The position numbers and the translations under genes are program-made. Below, piece by piece: positions 32,966 through 43,730 of a stretch of 64,000 bases of DNA. The notes under the pieces were generated by a model. It saw nothing but the letters and a program-made list of their open reading frames with translations. It searched no databases and had not been told where the DNA came from. Every line of letters starts with the position of its first letter. Positions within the stretch are counted from its first letter, which is position 1. Source of the stretch: Anaeramoeba flamelloides (lineage: Eukaryota; Metamonada; Anaeramoebidae); NCBI GenBank assembly GCA_027625915.1, contig JANTQA010000023.1, positions 22,878,001 to 22,942,000 on the forward strand, written 5' to 3'.

Positions 32966-35728
32966 TTAATCGTTCTCATTCTCATTCCTATTACCTCCAC
33001 CTCGGCAATTGGTGCAATAATATGACTTATTATCCATAAAGGTACCATTTTTTATAAATACTACATTACCACAATAAATATTTGCACAAAATATATGATA
33101 ATTAAATTTGCGGTTTGTTGACATTATATATGACGTTGAAGAATTAACTTTATCCAATTTAAGGCCTTTACAAACGTTACTACATTTATGGATTTTTTTA
33201 AATTCATTAACCCCCTTTTGATTAAAGTCCGTTGAATTGAATTGGTTTGAAGGGTATAACGCTTGTAAAGAAAAATCTTCATTTGGGTTTTCAGTGTTGC
33301 CAATGGAGTGTATCCCAGGGTCTGTTAATAGATAGCTTTCTCCATTATAATCCCACCCCTGCAAATCGGTTACTAGTATTTTGCCATCTGACTTTTCATA
33401 TGTGTAATGAGAATATCCATACACCGTCGAATATTTATTATAATCCAATTGCTCTCTCATATTATTGCTAAATTTTTGGTAATTGTCTTTAATGTATGGC
33501 TCACAGACATAAACATTTTTTTTCTTCCTATTGGTGAAAACGATGAAAAATTGTTGTAAATAGTCGATACTTTTAAGAGGCTGCTCCGCCAAAAATTTTG
33601 TGGCCTGCTTTTTCGCTAAATATTGAACGACGAGCTCCTTTTGGCATAATTGGATTTTTTCTTCCTTTGTCAAATTCATATCGATCCAAGTTTTGGCAAC
33701 AAACAAACGCTTCTCATTGTCACACATCAAATAAATAATTCTTTCCCCCCCCATTTTAAAAAGTTCCTTGGAAATGGAAAATGGTTTATCTTCGTAATGC
33801 TTAAAGTATGCAGGTTGAGTTTTGAGCATGACGTCTTCCATGTTGGTTTTCTCTTGATCAAGAATATAGACTTGTGCACTCTCCCAGTCATCCCAATAAT
33901 CATCCTCATCCTCATCCTCGAAACCATCATCATCAAAATCATTTTCCTTTTCCTTTTCCTTTTCCTTTTCCTTTTCGAAGGTTAAATAATTTTGAATGCT
34001 TATTCTCCTTGTTTGAATTAATTCATTATTTAACGAAAAACCCAAAACGTCTCTCCCGTATTGCGATTTGTCGCAAATCTCTAAAATTTGTGAAGAAAAT
34101 TGTTCGATGCCAACAAAGTCAACAATCTTCATACACAATTGGTCTTTATTTTGATTCGATTTATGAATGGTTTTGAAAAAGGAGATCAAGATGGGATCAA
34201 AGTTGTTATTGATGCGATAAAAATAATAGTCAATTTGTTTTTGTATATATTGTTGCGAAATCTTACGGAGAATGTGCCATAATTTTTCTGGATCTTCGCT
34301 GAAGTCATGGTGTGGGTTACCATTAATATGGATCACGATATTTTTTTTGTTCCCCCAGCCTGCGAGCTTTCCTGTCTGGAAAAATCCGATCCAATCCTTG
34401 AGCGCTGGTTGCGGCTTGAAAAAGTCAGGGTCCCACTGTTTCTCCATATACTCGGCCCTTTTGGCAATAAATTTCGACAGACTATCAAAGTCTTGTGAAA
34501 ATAAGTGGAATGGGGCGCTTTCTTCATGCTCGACCTGATCGTTCATCGTTACAACCAGTGCGACCAGAACGTTCCCCTTGTCCAGGAGATTCGCAATCAT
34601 TGTTTCCAAATGGTCAAAGATCTTGATGCTTGTTGGGAGATTGTTGATTGAAACCAAAAAGCAAATTCGGGTGTAACCTTGGGTATTGATGATTTGCTCG
34701 AAGATTTGTTTTTCAACTAGTTTTTTTTTGACTTTTTTTTGCGGCCTGTGGATTTTTTTTTGCAGCTTGTGGATTTTTTTTTGTTCGACACGAAGTTTAT
34801 TTAATCTTTTTTTTGAACTTTTTAGACAAGACTGACACTTTTTCTTTTCATGTTTTCGACATTTTTTTTTTTTAGATCTCTTCGTCTCCTTCAAGAGCTT
34901 ATCAATCGTTTTTTTGTTCTCTACAATTTTGTTTTTTATTATTTTTGCTCTCTTCTTTTGTTCTTTTTCTTTTTTTTGTCGAATGGCTGTGATTTCCGAT
35001 TTCAATTGGTTTTTTTTCTTTTTTTTGAGTTTTTTTTTTAAAAGCCTCTTCTTTTTCTCTCCAATTTTTTGATCCATTTTTTTGATTTCATGTTCACATT
35101 TGTTCACAAGAGAATAAAAGTCATCTTTAGGCTTGAGATTAAATCCTATGTTCTTTTTTTCTAATTGTCGAAGGCATTTTTTGCAGTTTTTTTTTTTATG
35201 GTGTTTACATCTGCTTGAGTGTAATTTCTTGCGTTGTTTGAGAAAATCGTGATGTTTCTTTTGGCCTTCTCGTATTTTGATTTTATTTTCTAGTCTTTTG
35301 TTACATTTACCACAATTTTTTTTTTTATGGCTTGTACATTTCTTTTTTTTTAATTTCCTTTTTTGGCTTTTCAGCTTTGATATTTGTTGTTCTTCGGTAT
35401 CTTTGGAATTTTCACTTGAACTAGAGTTACTGCTCGAACTAGAACTAGAACTAGAATAAGATCCTGACTTTTCATTTTCACTCGAACTTGAGCTATTGGT
35501 CTCAGAACCAGAACTAGAACTAGAATTGGAACTCGAACGAGAACTAGAATAAGATCCTGAATTTTCATTTTCACTTGAACTTGAGGCATCACTTGAACCA
35601 GAACCAGAACCAGAACTAGAATTGAAACCAGAACTAGAACTAGAAAAAGATCCTGTTTTTTCAGTTTCACTTGAACTTGAAGCCTCACTTGAGGAATGAT
35701 TTTTTTTGTTCTTTTTATTTTTTGACAT
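32966..35728 (-). CDS. Alpha-kinase with vWA-like domain and three Cys-His knuckles
   Basis: 920 residues. 1-110: Ser-rich and acidic. 120-340: Lys-rich, coiled-coil-like, with three C-x2-H-x4-C-x2-C motifs (C131-H134-C139-C142, C174-H177-C182-C185, C290-H293-C298-C301) that could bind zinc. About 350-560: resembles a von Willebrand A fold, but the metal-site DxSxS is replaced (CFLVSINNLPTS). 585-617: acidic. About 645-858: atypical alpha-kinase (MHCK/eEF2K type) with VAKTW (Lys 679), VCEPYI, GYSHYTYE, VTDLQGW (Asp 788), LTDPGIHS and the zinc-holding HKCSNVCKGL. The C-terminal 60 residues add CANIYC and CTNC pairs. The vWA-alpha-kinase layout is known from Dictyostelium VwkA. Key catalytic motifs are present, so activity is likely. 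An upstream ATG|GTAAGT at 35803-35805 could be spliced in-frame to 35710; I keep ATG 35728. Confidence 0.92.
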   Translation of the reverse strand: MSKNKKNKKNHSSSEASSSSETEKTGSFSSSSSGFNSSSGSGSGSSDASSSSENENSGSYSSSRSSSNSSSSSGSETNSSSSSENEKSGSYSSSSSSSSSNSSSSENSKDTEEQQISKLKSQKRKLKKKKCTSHKKKNCGKCNKRLENKIKIREGQKKHHDFLKQRKKLHSSRCKHHKKKNCKKCLRQLEKKNIGFNLKPKDDFYSLVNKCEHEIKKMDQKIGEKKKRLLKKKLKKKKKNQLKSEITAIRQKKEKEQKKRAKIIKNKIVENKKTIDKLLKETKRSKKKKCRKHEKKKCQSCLKSSKKRLNKLRVEQKKIHKLQKKIHRPQKKVKKKLVEKQIFEQIINTQGYTRICFLVSINNLPTSIKIFDHLETMIANLLDKGNVLVALVVTMNDQVEHEESAPFHLFSQDFDSLSKFIAKRAEYMEKQWDPDFFKPQPALKDWIGFFQTGKLAGWGNKKNIVIHINGNPHHDFSEDPEKLWHILRKISQQYIQKQIDYYFYRINNNFDPILISFFKTIHKSNQNKDQLCMKIVDFVGIEQFSSQILEICDKSQYGRDVLGFSLNNELIQTRRISIQNYLTFEKEKEKEKEKENDFDDDGFEDEDEDDYWDDWESAQVYILDQEKTNMEDVMLKTQPAYFKHYEDKPFSISKELFKMGGERIIYLMCDNEKRLFVAKTWIDMNLTKEEKIQLCQKELVVQYLAKKQATKFLAEQPLKSIDYLQQFFIVFTNRKKKNVYVCEPYIKDNYQKFSNNMREQLDYNKYSTVYGYSHYTYEKSDGKILVTDLQGWDYNGESYLLTDPGIHSIGNTENPNEDFSLQALYPSNQFNSTDFNQKGVNEFKKIHKCSNVCKGLKLDKVNSSTSYIMSTNRKFNYHIFCANIYCGNVVFIKNGTFMDNKSYYCTNCRGGGNRNENEND

Positions 35729-36174
35729 AGGAATTCAAGAAAGGAAACAAAATTTGAAAAAATAAACAATTCGAAGCTGAATTTGTTTAAAATTAAACTT
35801 ACCATTTTCCTCAGTTCCAAAAAAAGACTCAATGTTGTGAGACGAAAGAAAAATTATTTTAATTAGCAAATTTTTTGTTTGTATTTTTTTACAATTTAAT
35901 CAAATCTCAATCAGTTTTGTTGGGTGTTTTTTTTGGTAATTGCTGTACTGAGTTCATACACCTTTTTTTTTTTAATCAATTTTTCAATGTGGTAAATTCA
36001 GTTGGAGACAATCGAGGTTAAAACATTGGTAATTAAACAACTTTTTAGAGAATAATTAGGTCTTCAAATTCTACTTAGTGAAACAAAATTGATCAAATAC
36101 TATTATTAATCCAGAGTTAACTTATGTTATTTTCTCTATTTGATTTGAATGAAAAAGAAAATAAAAAATCTTTA

Positions 36175-38829
36175 CGGTAAGAGAAAAAAAGGAAAAAAAG
36201 TGATACATGGTTTTAGAATTGGTAACATTAATAGAACCACAGAAACCTGAAAACAAAAAGTAAAATCAATGAAAAGAAACCAAAATCAAATAAACTCTTA
36301 TGAATAATTCATTTAAGGGGGTAAGTACATTTTTCATTATTTGAGTGCCACCATTTATGTGAAACTGAATTCTTCAAATCATTTCTTTAGCCAAATACAT
36401 TGATATTTTCATAAATACTAGAGTGGAATATATCCTAGTGTAAGATATTTTCATACCAACAAAAAAAAGGAAATCAAAAAAATGAAAAGATGATTCATGA
36501 AAAAATAAATAAAAATCTTTTATTGCTTGATCTTATCGATAACATTTTACACGATTATTTCTTCTTTATTTGGTTTTATTTTTAATTCTTTGAGAAAATA
36601 ATTTTGTTTGGAAAATTTGAGAGAAACCAATTACTGATTATTTCTAAAGAATTTCTAAAATCAATTTAAAAAACGCTATTTTCATTTAATTCATCTAATT
36701 CTAGTTTTAGTTCAGAAAATCAGAGATTTTTTTTAATTCTTCTTGAGAATAAGGGTTTATTGGACAAATTCCTTTGATTTTATAATTATTTATTTTCCAT
36801 TAAAATGAGAACTCAAAAAAATTCTGAATTTTGATTGAAATTTTTTCTTTAATTTTTCAATTATTTTGAATCGAATCTTTTGTAACTGTTTTTTGATTCC
36901 AAGAATTCAGCCCCTCTATTTTAATTTTTGAAATAGAATTCTTTGTTTTGGTTTTGGTTGATAAAAATATTTTAAAAAAGAATTTTGAAAGCAAATTTAT
37001 CACAAAAGGTTTTTTAAAATAATAATAAATAGTAATGGGGCGAGAAATTCAAGGAAAAAAATAGTTTGGATTCATAAAAACTAAGAAGATAAAGAAAACC
37101 AATCTTCGAAAATAGGCTAAAATTGATTTTTTTTTTCAATCTTGATTTCAAAAAATTTATTTGGAATGTTGACCTTTGGTGTTTGGTCATCTAAAAGAAA
37201 ATATTGGTTTCACATATACACCTTTTCGGGTCTATTTTTTTGGTTTACTGTTGGATTAATTTCAATCATTTGTATAAATACATCTCTAGATCCAAAACAA
37301 ATTTAATAAAACCTAAAATTGAATCAAAAAAAAATATTCAAAAAATTGAAAAATATAAGATTCGACTCTGAATTACTTTGATTCTTTTCACGAATAAACT
37401 AGTGAATGGTGTTTTGGTTCCAAAGTTTCAATATTTGGTGAAACTGAAAAAATATTTTTTAGTAATGTTCATACAATAAAAAATTTTTAAAATAGTAAAA
37501 TGTACTTACTTCCTTAATATATTGTTGATCAAATCAACCAACATAATTTGGGTAAACTTGATATATACAAATCTGGTGAGTTAGTTTTTCAGTTCTGAAA
37601 TATAGATTTTTACACCTAAATATAATAAATTCATACACTCGTGTAAATATGGAATGTTGTAAAAAATAGAGTTTTTAGAATTTTACAGATAAATAAAGGA
37701 TTCTATGCATTTATCCAAATTTTGGTAATAGTAAATATTATATCAGATTATCTTAAAAGATTATTAATAATTTTAATTAAATAATCATTTGGTGAATACC
37801 AACTTTTTTTTTTTATTGGATGTGTCTCTATTTTTTTTTTTTTTTTTTGACCAATTTCTACATAAGTATTCCTTATCTAGAAAAAAGTTTAATATTGAAA
37901 TTAAACAGGGGCTTTGAAATATCAGTAATTGGAAAAAAAAATTTCTCAATCTCAAGTAACTTTAGGTAAAAAAATTTAATCTGATTAGTCACTTCAAAAA
38001 AATCATTTTTCAAAGCAAATTATTGGTATTCTGCAAATGATTTTATATTGAAAATCCATTCAAGCTCAAAAAAAAAAAAATGGAAATTTCATTTATTATT
38101 ACCAAAATTGTGAATAAATGCATGGAACTCATTATTTATCTCCAAAATTCTAAAAACTCTATTTTTTACAACATTCCATATTTTACACTTGATAGGTATC
38201 GTTACTTGTACCAAAACACTTTTTTTTCTTAAATAAATACTCATCACACTTAATTGTACTTGTTCCCAAATAAGTCGAGCTTATCATCAAAATTTAATCT
38301 TTTTCACAAATAAAACACATCTAAAATGAGGTTTTGCTTGGAAAAATCCTAAACCCGATTTGAAAATCTTTTGTTTTGGATCTCCAATTAAAACAAATGT
38401 ATTTGAAATAAAACCAAAATAAAAGATTTAAAACCACACATTTTTACATTGATTTTAAAAACAAAATAAAAAGAAAAGAATGAAAATAAAAACTACTTTT
38501 TTGATATATTAATTGCAATTCCAAATATAAAGACATAAAAACAATTAAAAAATATCAAAATAAATAGGTTGAGATCTAAGATTTAAGTTTTTTTACCTTC
38601 AAAGATGAAAATCTCAATTAGAAAGAGAAATTTTCATTAGATCTAAAAGATCGATTAAAAAGCAAACCATTTTGACTTTATCATGATATTTTCGCAAAAT
38701 ACAAAAAAATGAAAAGAAGATGAGTAAAAAGAAGCAGAATAAGTTTTTCAAAGAAATATTATGGGTTTGTTGTTTTTTGGTTCTATTAATGAAAAATAAT
38801 TTAAAAACAGTGAGATTTTTTCCACAGTG
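36175..38829. mobile_element. Possible long family G element (about 2.65 kb)
   Basis: The left end CGGTAAGAGAAAAAAAGG continues to GGTAACATTAATAGAACCA. The right end, reversed, reads CACTGTGGAAAAAATC and then CATTAATAGAACCA. TTA occurs on both sides (36172-36174 and 38830-38832). The shared CATTAATAGAACC block also occurs in the family G copy at 19643-20082. Terminal repeats are weak, so this is tentative. It encodes no visible transposase. Confidence 0.35.
37641..38188. mobile_element. Family H TIR MITE (548 bp)
   Basis: The terminal inverted repeats of about 95 bp are nearly identical: GTGTAAATATGGAATGTTGT at the left against the reverse complement of the right end, continuing through AGAGTTTTTAGAATTTT and ATGCATTTAT. 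The interior is AT-rich with poly-T. Target duplication unclear. The good match of the arms suggests recent activity compared with the other repeats. Confidence 0.75.
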
Positions 38830-39654
38830 TTACCGAAACTTTAGAAAATTATTTAACAGAACGGGGGGTACATATAGTATTTCAGTATCATTGGTAATAT
38901 TTAAAGTGTTTTATTTTTATTGAAAAAAAAATGATTCAACCAAAGATTGAGAAATGATATATTAAGTTGTTTTTTGTGGTTGGTGACAAGAATAGATAAA
39001 TTTAACAATAAACTCAAAACAAAATTCACTAATGTTTTATATCAGATCTATGTGTGTTTTTGTTTATTTTTTGTAAAGTTTAAAAAAAAATAATTTTTAT
39101 TTGAAGATCAGTTTGTTGTTCAACAAAAAATTTATCAATTTAGAAAATTTCATCTTAAATAAAGAACAAACTCAATGAATATAATGCCTTCAATTTTTCC
39201 CAAAAATTCCTCAGATTTTTCAGAAAAAATATTTTTACAAAATGAATTTTTTTTTAACAAAATTGGTACTTTAAAAAGATTTTTTCAGGTTAGTTAAATT
39301 TGTCACTTTAAAATGCTTTTTTGAGTAAAAGAAAGTATTACTGAAAATATGAGACACGTAAACTGAATAACTACATTTATATTTTTTCAAGAATTTTAGG
39401 TGAACAAGTATAATTAGTTTTATTTTTTCAACAAATTTACAATAATTTATCAATCAAATATAAACTCCTACAAATTGGTAGTATTTTAAAACCAGTCCTA
39501 ATGTTTGTCCTCATCTTGTTTGTTCTCTTGTATTTATTCTTATTATTAATTCTAATTTTCTCCTTTTTAATCATTTGTTCAATTAAATGAAATATCAAAT
39601 AATAAATAATAATTGGGAAATTTTCATTAAATAGTGAATGGAAAAATTGTTTTA

Positions 39655-40190
39655 TATTTAAACTCCATTTCACTCAAAGTTACCCAGCCAAAAATGAAAA
39701 AGCCACTTTATTTTTAAGAATAAACCAAATTTAGATTGTTTAGAAATACAAGAAATAATAAACTTCATATAAGAGTCGATAATCATAAAAGAAAACTCTG
39801 AACATACCATAAATTTCAGAAAAAAAAAATTGTGTAAAGTATTTTTTGGGCCACTTTCATTGGAATTTTTTGTGTAAATACTCAATTTCTTTCGTAAATA
39901 AAAATTGTTGACAATAAAATTTTTTACTTGTAAATGTATGAATTTAAAAGAACATACAAAACCTAACTTTTCTTAATGTTAATAAGGTTTTTCAAACATT
40001 TTTTTTTTAAATTTAATTTTTTAAAAAAAAAAAAAAGCAAAAAGTATAAAAAACAAAAAATTAAAAATTTGATAAAAAAAGAAAAAATAATTCTGATCTG
40101 AAAATTGACAATTGAGTTTGAGAAGAATAATGAATTAAACTCATAGAATATTTTCTATTTCTTCAATAAAACTGGTCCCCTAGGACTCTA
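39655..40190 (-). repeat. Dispersed repeat family E, copy 3
   Basis: Reverse complement of 9280-9805 at recognisable similarity (ATTTCACTCAAAG, GGCCACTTTCATT, GAATATTTTCTATTTCTTC). Confidence 0.6.
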
Positions 40191-40197
40191 AAAGAGT

Positions 40198-40221
40198 TTA
40201 TATATATATATATATATATAA
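40198..40221. repeat. (TA)n microsatellite
   Basis: About 12 TA units directly after a family E copy. Confidence 0.9.
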
Positions 40222-40506
40222 TATTATTAATACAATACAACATTTAAATTTTCAATAATTGCTAAAAAAAAAAAAAATATCATTATCTTTTTTTTTTTAA
40301 TTTGATCTTTCTGAAAGAGTTATTAAAAATAAAAAAAAAGATGTTTTAATTTTGTTGTAAAAAAGAGCATTTGAAATTATTGAATAGTTTTTTTTGAGAA
40401 ATATAAACATAATTTTGTGAATTGATAAAAAAAATAAAAATATTGAGAAAAAAAAAAAAGGTATCAAGTTTATTAAAGTTCTAAAAATAAGTTATTATGA
40501 ACTCTG

Positions 40507-40543
<37 letters not shown>

Positions 40544-42759
40544 AATATAGTTCTGAAGTTCTAAATAACTTGTAAAAAAATAATTTAATTTCTTAAAACA
40601 TTTCCGAAAATCTTTAGCTTACTATTATAAGATTATGTATAAAAATTAATAGATTTTATATTGTTTAATTAGGTATTGGTGGTGGATGGTGGTTCTTTTT
40701 ATTGTTTTTAAATTTGATTGAATTTGATAATTGGCGTTCTTTCATAAAATGTGAAAAAAAGTGAAAGATACTGATTAAAAATAAAAAAAAAATTCAAAAC
40801 TTATATTTTTTTTTTGAAAAAATAGTTTTTTTTGTTGGGAAAGGGTGAGTTTTTTATACCTGGGATATCATTTATTCAAAGTTGTCATAACCTAATTATT
40901 ATACGCATTTACAAATTAAAAAAAGAAATGTTATCTTGCAGAGAGCAAAATCAGTCTTTTATAACAATAGAAGTTCAAAAAAAAATAAGATCTCAGCATT
41001 TTTTATACAGTAAAACTTGATCTTTTATTTTGATTTATTTTCCTTATTGATGATTTAAGAAAAATTATATTTATTTAATTACTATAAAAGAATATCAGAA
41101 AATGATAACTCATATCTCAAAAGTTGAAAAATTAGGCAGTTTGAACTTGTTTAAATTGGAATTTTGTCAATAGTTATGTGGTATCCTCAGACTCGTTAAG
41201 ATTCCTTCTCTCATTAATAGTTTTTTTGCTTATTGTTACTGACTATCCAAAATAACGTCATTCTGAAGTGATTTGTTGAATCCAAGAGTTCTTGAATTAT
41301 GTCCTTTATCTTTTGAGATCTAGAAGAATATAAAACTTTTCAATCAAAAGTTCAATAATAGCTTTCTTTTAATTAATCCTCGAGATTTTAATATTTATTT
41401 TTATATTTTAAACTTTTGTAACTGTTTCAAGAATATAAATCAAGATCAAGTTGTGTATCAATTTTCAATAGCCATATATCATTAATATAATGGTTTGGAA
41501 TCCACAATAAACATCAAAATATTCTTTTAAAAAGAAGATCTGAAATATTTTGAAAGAGTTGAAATTTAACACTAATGTGTGATTATTCTTGTACTTAAAT
41601 TGTTGTTACAATACAAGTTTTGCATAAGATACTGTTGCCAATATAATAGTGGAGATAAGTTTAATAAAACCATGCTGTAAATTAAAAACTGTGCTTCTTT
41701 TTTATTGGAGACCTAAATATTACTTGCTTAAAGAAAAATACAATAAATTATCAGTAAATATAGTCTTTGTTTCTTGGATTACTATTATTTAATCGTAAAT
41801 TATAAAATTAGGAATAAAATATGAAAATTTGTTTTAAAGTGCTCTCGATTTATCATGGGTATGCTCCAAACTCAAGGAATGACTTAAAACCAATAAAGAT
41901 GTTGTGAAATTACTCTACCTTTGAATTGACTAAATTTAAAAAAACAAAAAAATAATTGATAGGATCCTCATTGACAAAATTCCTAGATCATAAAAAATTC
42001 ACATAGGATCTTCTTGTCAGAAAATCCAATTAAGAGAACAGTATTTTTAAAAAATAAAATGGAACCTTGTAAAGATCTTAAAAATAATTGTTTTCGTTAT
42101 AGGGTTTTTGGGATTTATGAAATGGGTGAGTTAATCTCATCAAAACAATTTATTAATTGTCATTTATTTTTTGAAATCCAAAATTCGCATGTTTCAGATA
42201 TAAAAATTGAAACTAAGTAATTGATTATTTTTATTAACAATTAAGTTAATTCTTGAATAGGTAAAGAAATATTTTTCGTTTTATTTAGGAAAGTCTTGAT
42301 TTTGAAAGAAAAATTTTATTTGGTTGTTTTTCTTTCATAATTAATATTTCAATTAGAATCTTAGCCAACAAAACTAATCAAAGTATTGCGATATAAAAAA
42401 TGAATCTTTAGTAAATTTTTAACTCAAGTTTATCAATTAAAAAGAGATCTATTAAGCAAAAAAAATTATTTTTCAGTAGTGTTTTAAAAAAGTTGATATC
42501 TAGTTTTCATAAAATCAAAAAAATGAAAAGAAAAATTAAATTTTTGAAAAATTTTTTGATGAAATTGATTTAGACTTATTCACAAGAATCCTTTTAAGCA
42601 ATTCAAATCATTTTTGGCAGAAAAAAATTGATTTTGAATTTTGTGGATAAAATTTCTTAATTCCCAAATATCTTCGAGAAAATTTTATTTTGAAACATAC
42701 AATTTCAACTTCAAACAAAAACAAAATTTCCAAGAAAAAAATGGTAAATATCTTTACAA

Positions 42760-42985
42760 TTAATTGTAAAATAAAAAGATCAAAATTTTCATTCCACTTT
42801 CCAAAAAAATCACCGTACCCAAGAATTAAAATAAGTCTCCGAAAATTCACAATTCTAAAAAAGGCAAATTAGTAATTTAAGCTAATTTTTGGAATTAAGA
42901 AAATTGAAATCTTAGATGATTAAAAATCTTTTTTGTGCAAAGCTGAATGAAAATTTTGTTTCCTTTTTTTTGCAAAAAATAGTAA
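42760..42985 (+). repeat. Family F foldback MITE, copy 1
   Basis: About 225 bp. The ends are imperfect reverse complements (AAAAAGATCAAAATTTTCAT against ATGAAAATTTT...). It is collinear with 48066-48292 over its whole length, including CCAAGAATTAAAATAA. Confidence 0.6.
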
Positions 42986-43499
42986 ACTCCAATTGTTTAA
43001 ACCATCCTTCAATAATACTACAATTATTTTTTAATCAGTTGAATAAATCAATGTTTTTGGTTAAATAAAAGAATGATCTTTAAAAAGAAAAATTAAATAG
43101 ATTAATAATCCTGACATCAGAGTCTTTTCATTATAAATCAATGATGGTGGTGGTAACAAACAGGGAAAAAAATTGATTTAATGTGACAAATTTAATGAAT
43201 TTTAATCGTTTTCTTTTTCAGAAAAAATGAGAAAAAAAAAAGTTGATCTAATGAAAAAAAATTTTTTTTAGGTTTATTTGTTGATCAGAATTTTTTGACA
43301 CTAGGCATATACAATTTTTTCAAGTTGAGAATATCTAATAACAAATTTTAAAAATTTACCCTCTTGTTTTCATTAATTACTGATCCCTTAAAAAAAAAAG
43401 TTCCAAACAATTCTCAATAATAAAAAACAAATTTTCCTCCAAAACAAAATATTTTGTTTCTTCTTTTTGATATTGCAAAATGGAAAAATACCTTCAATT

Positions 43500-43730
43500 T
43501 AAACCAAATTGTAATCTTTAAGTATACAACCAATTTTTTAATTTTCAATCCAATTAGAGGTTATTTTGGAACTCTCTATATTTGGCAAAAAAAGATTTTG
43601 AAACATTCTTGAGAAAAAAAAATAACTCATCTGAGAACGAAAACAAAATCTAAAACAAATCTTCGAGATCTCAAAAACACCAAAGATTGAGTACTTCAAA
43701 ATCTAACCCAACGAAGAATGTTATCAAAAT
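43500..43730 (-). repeat. Dispersed repeat family B, partial inverted copy
   Basis: In reverse complement it reads TTTTGAAGT, GAGATCTCGAAGAT, then ATGAGTTATTTT, the same order as the other family B copies. Confidence 0.45.
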
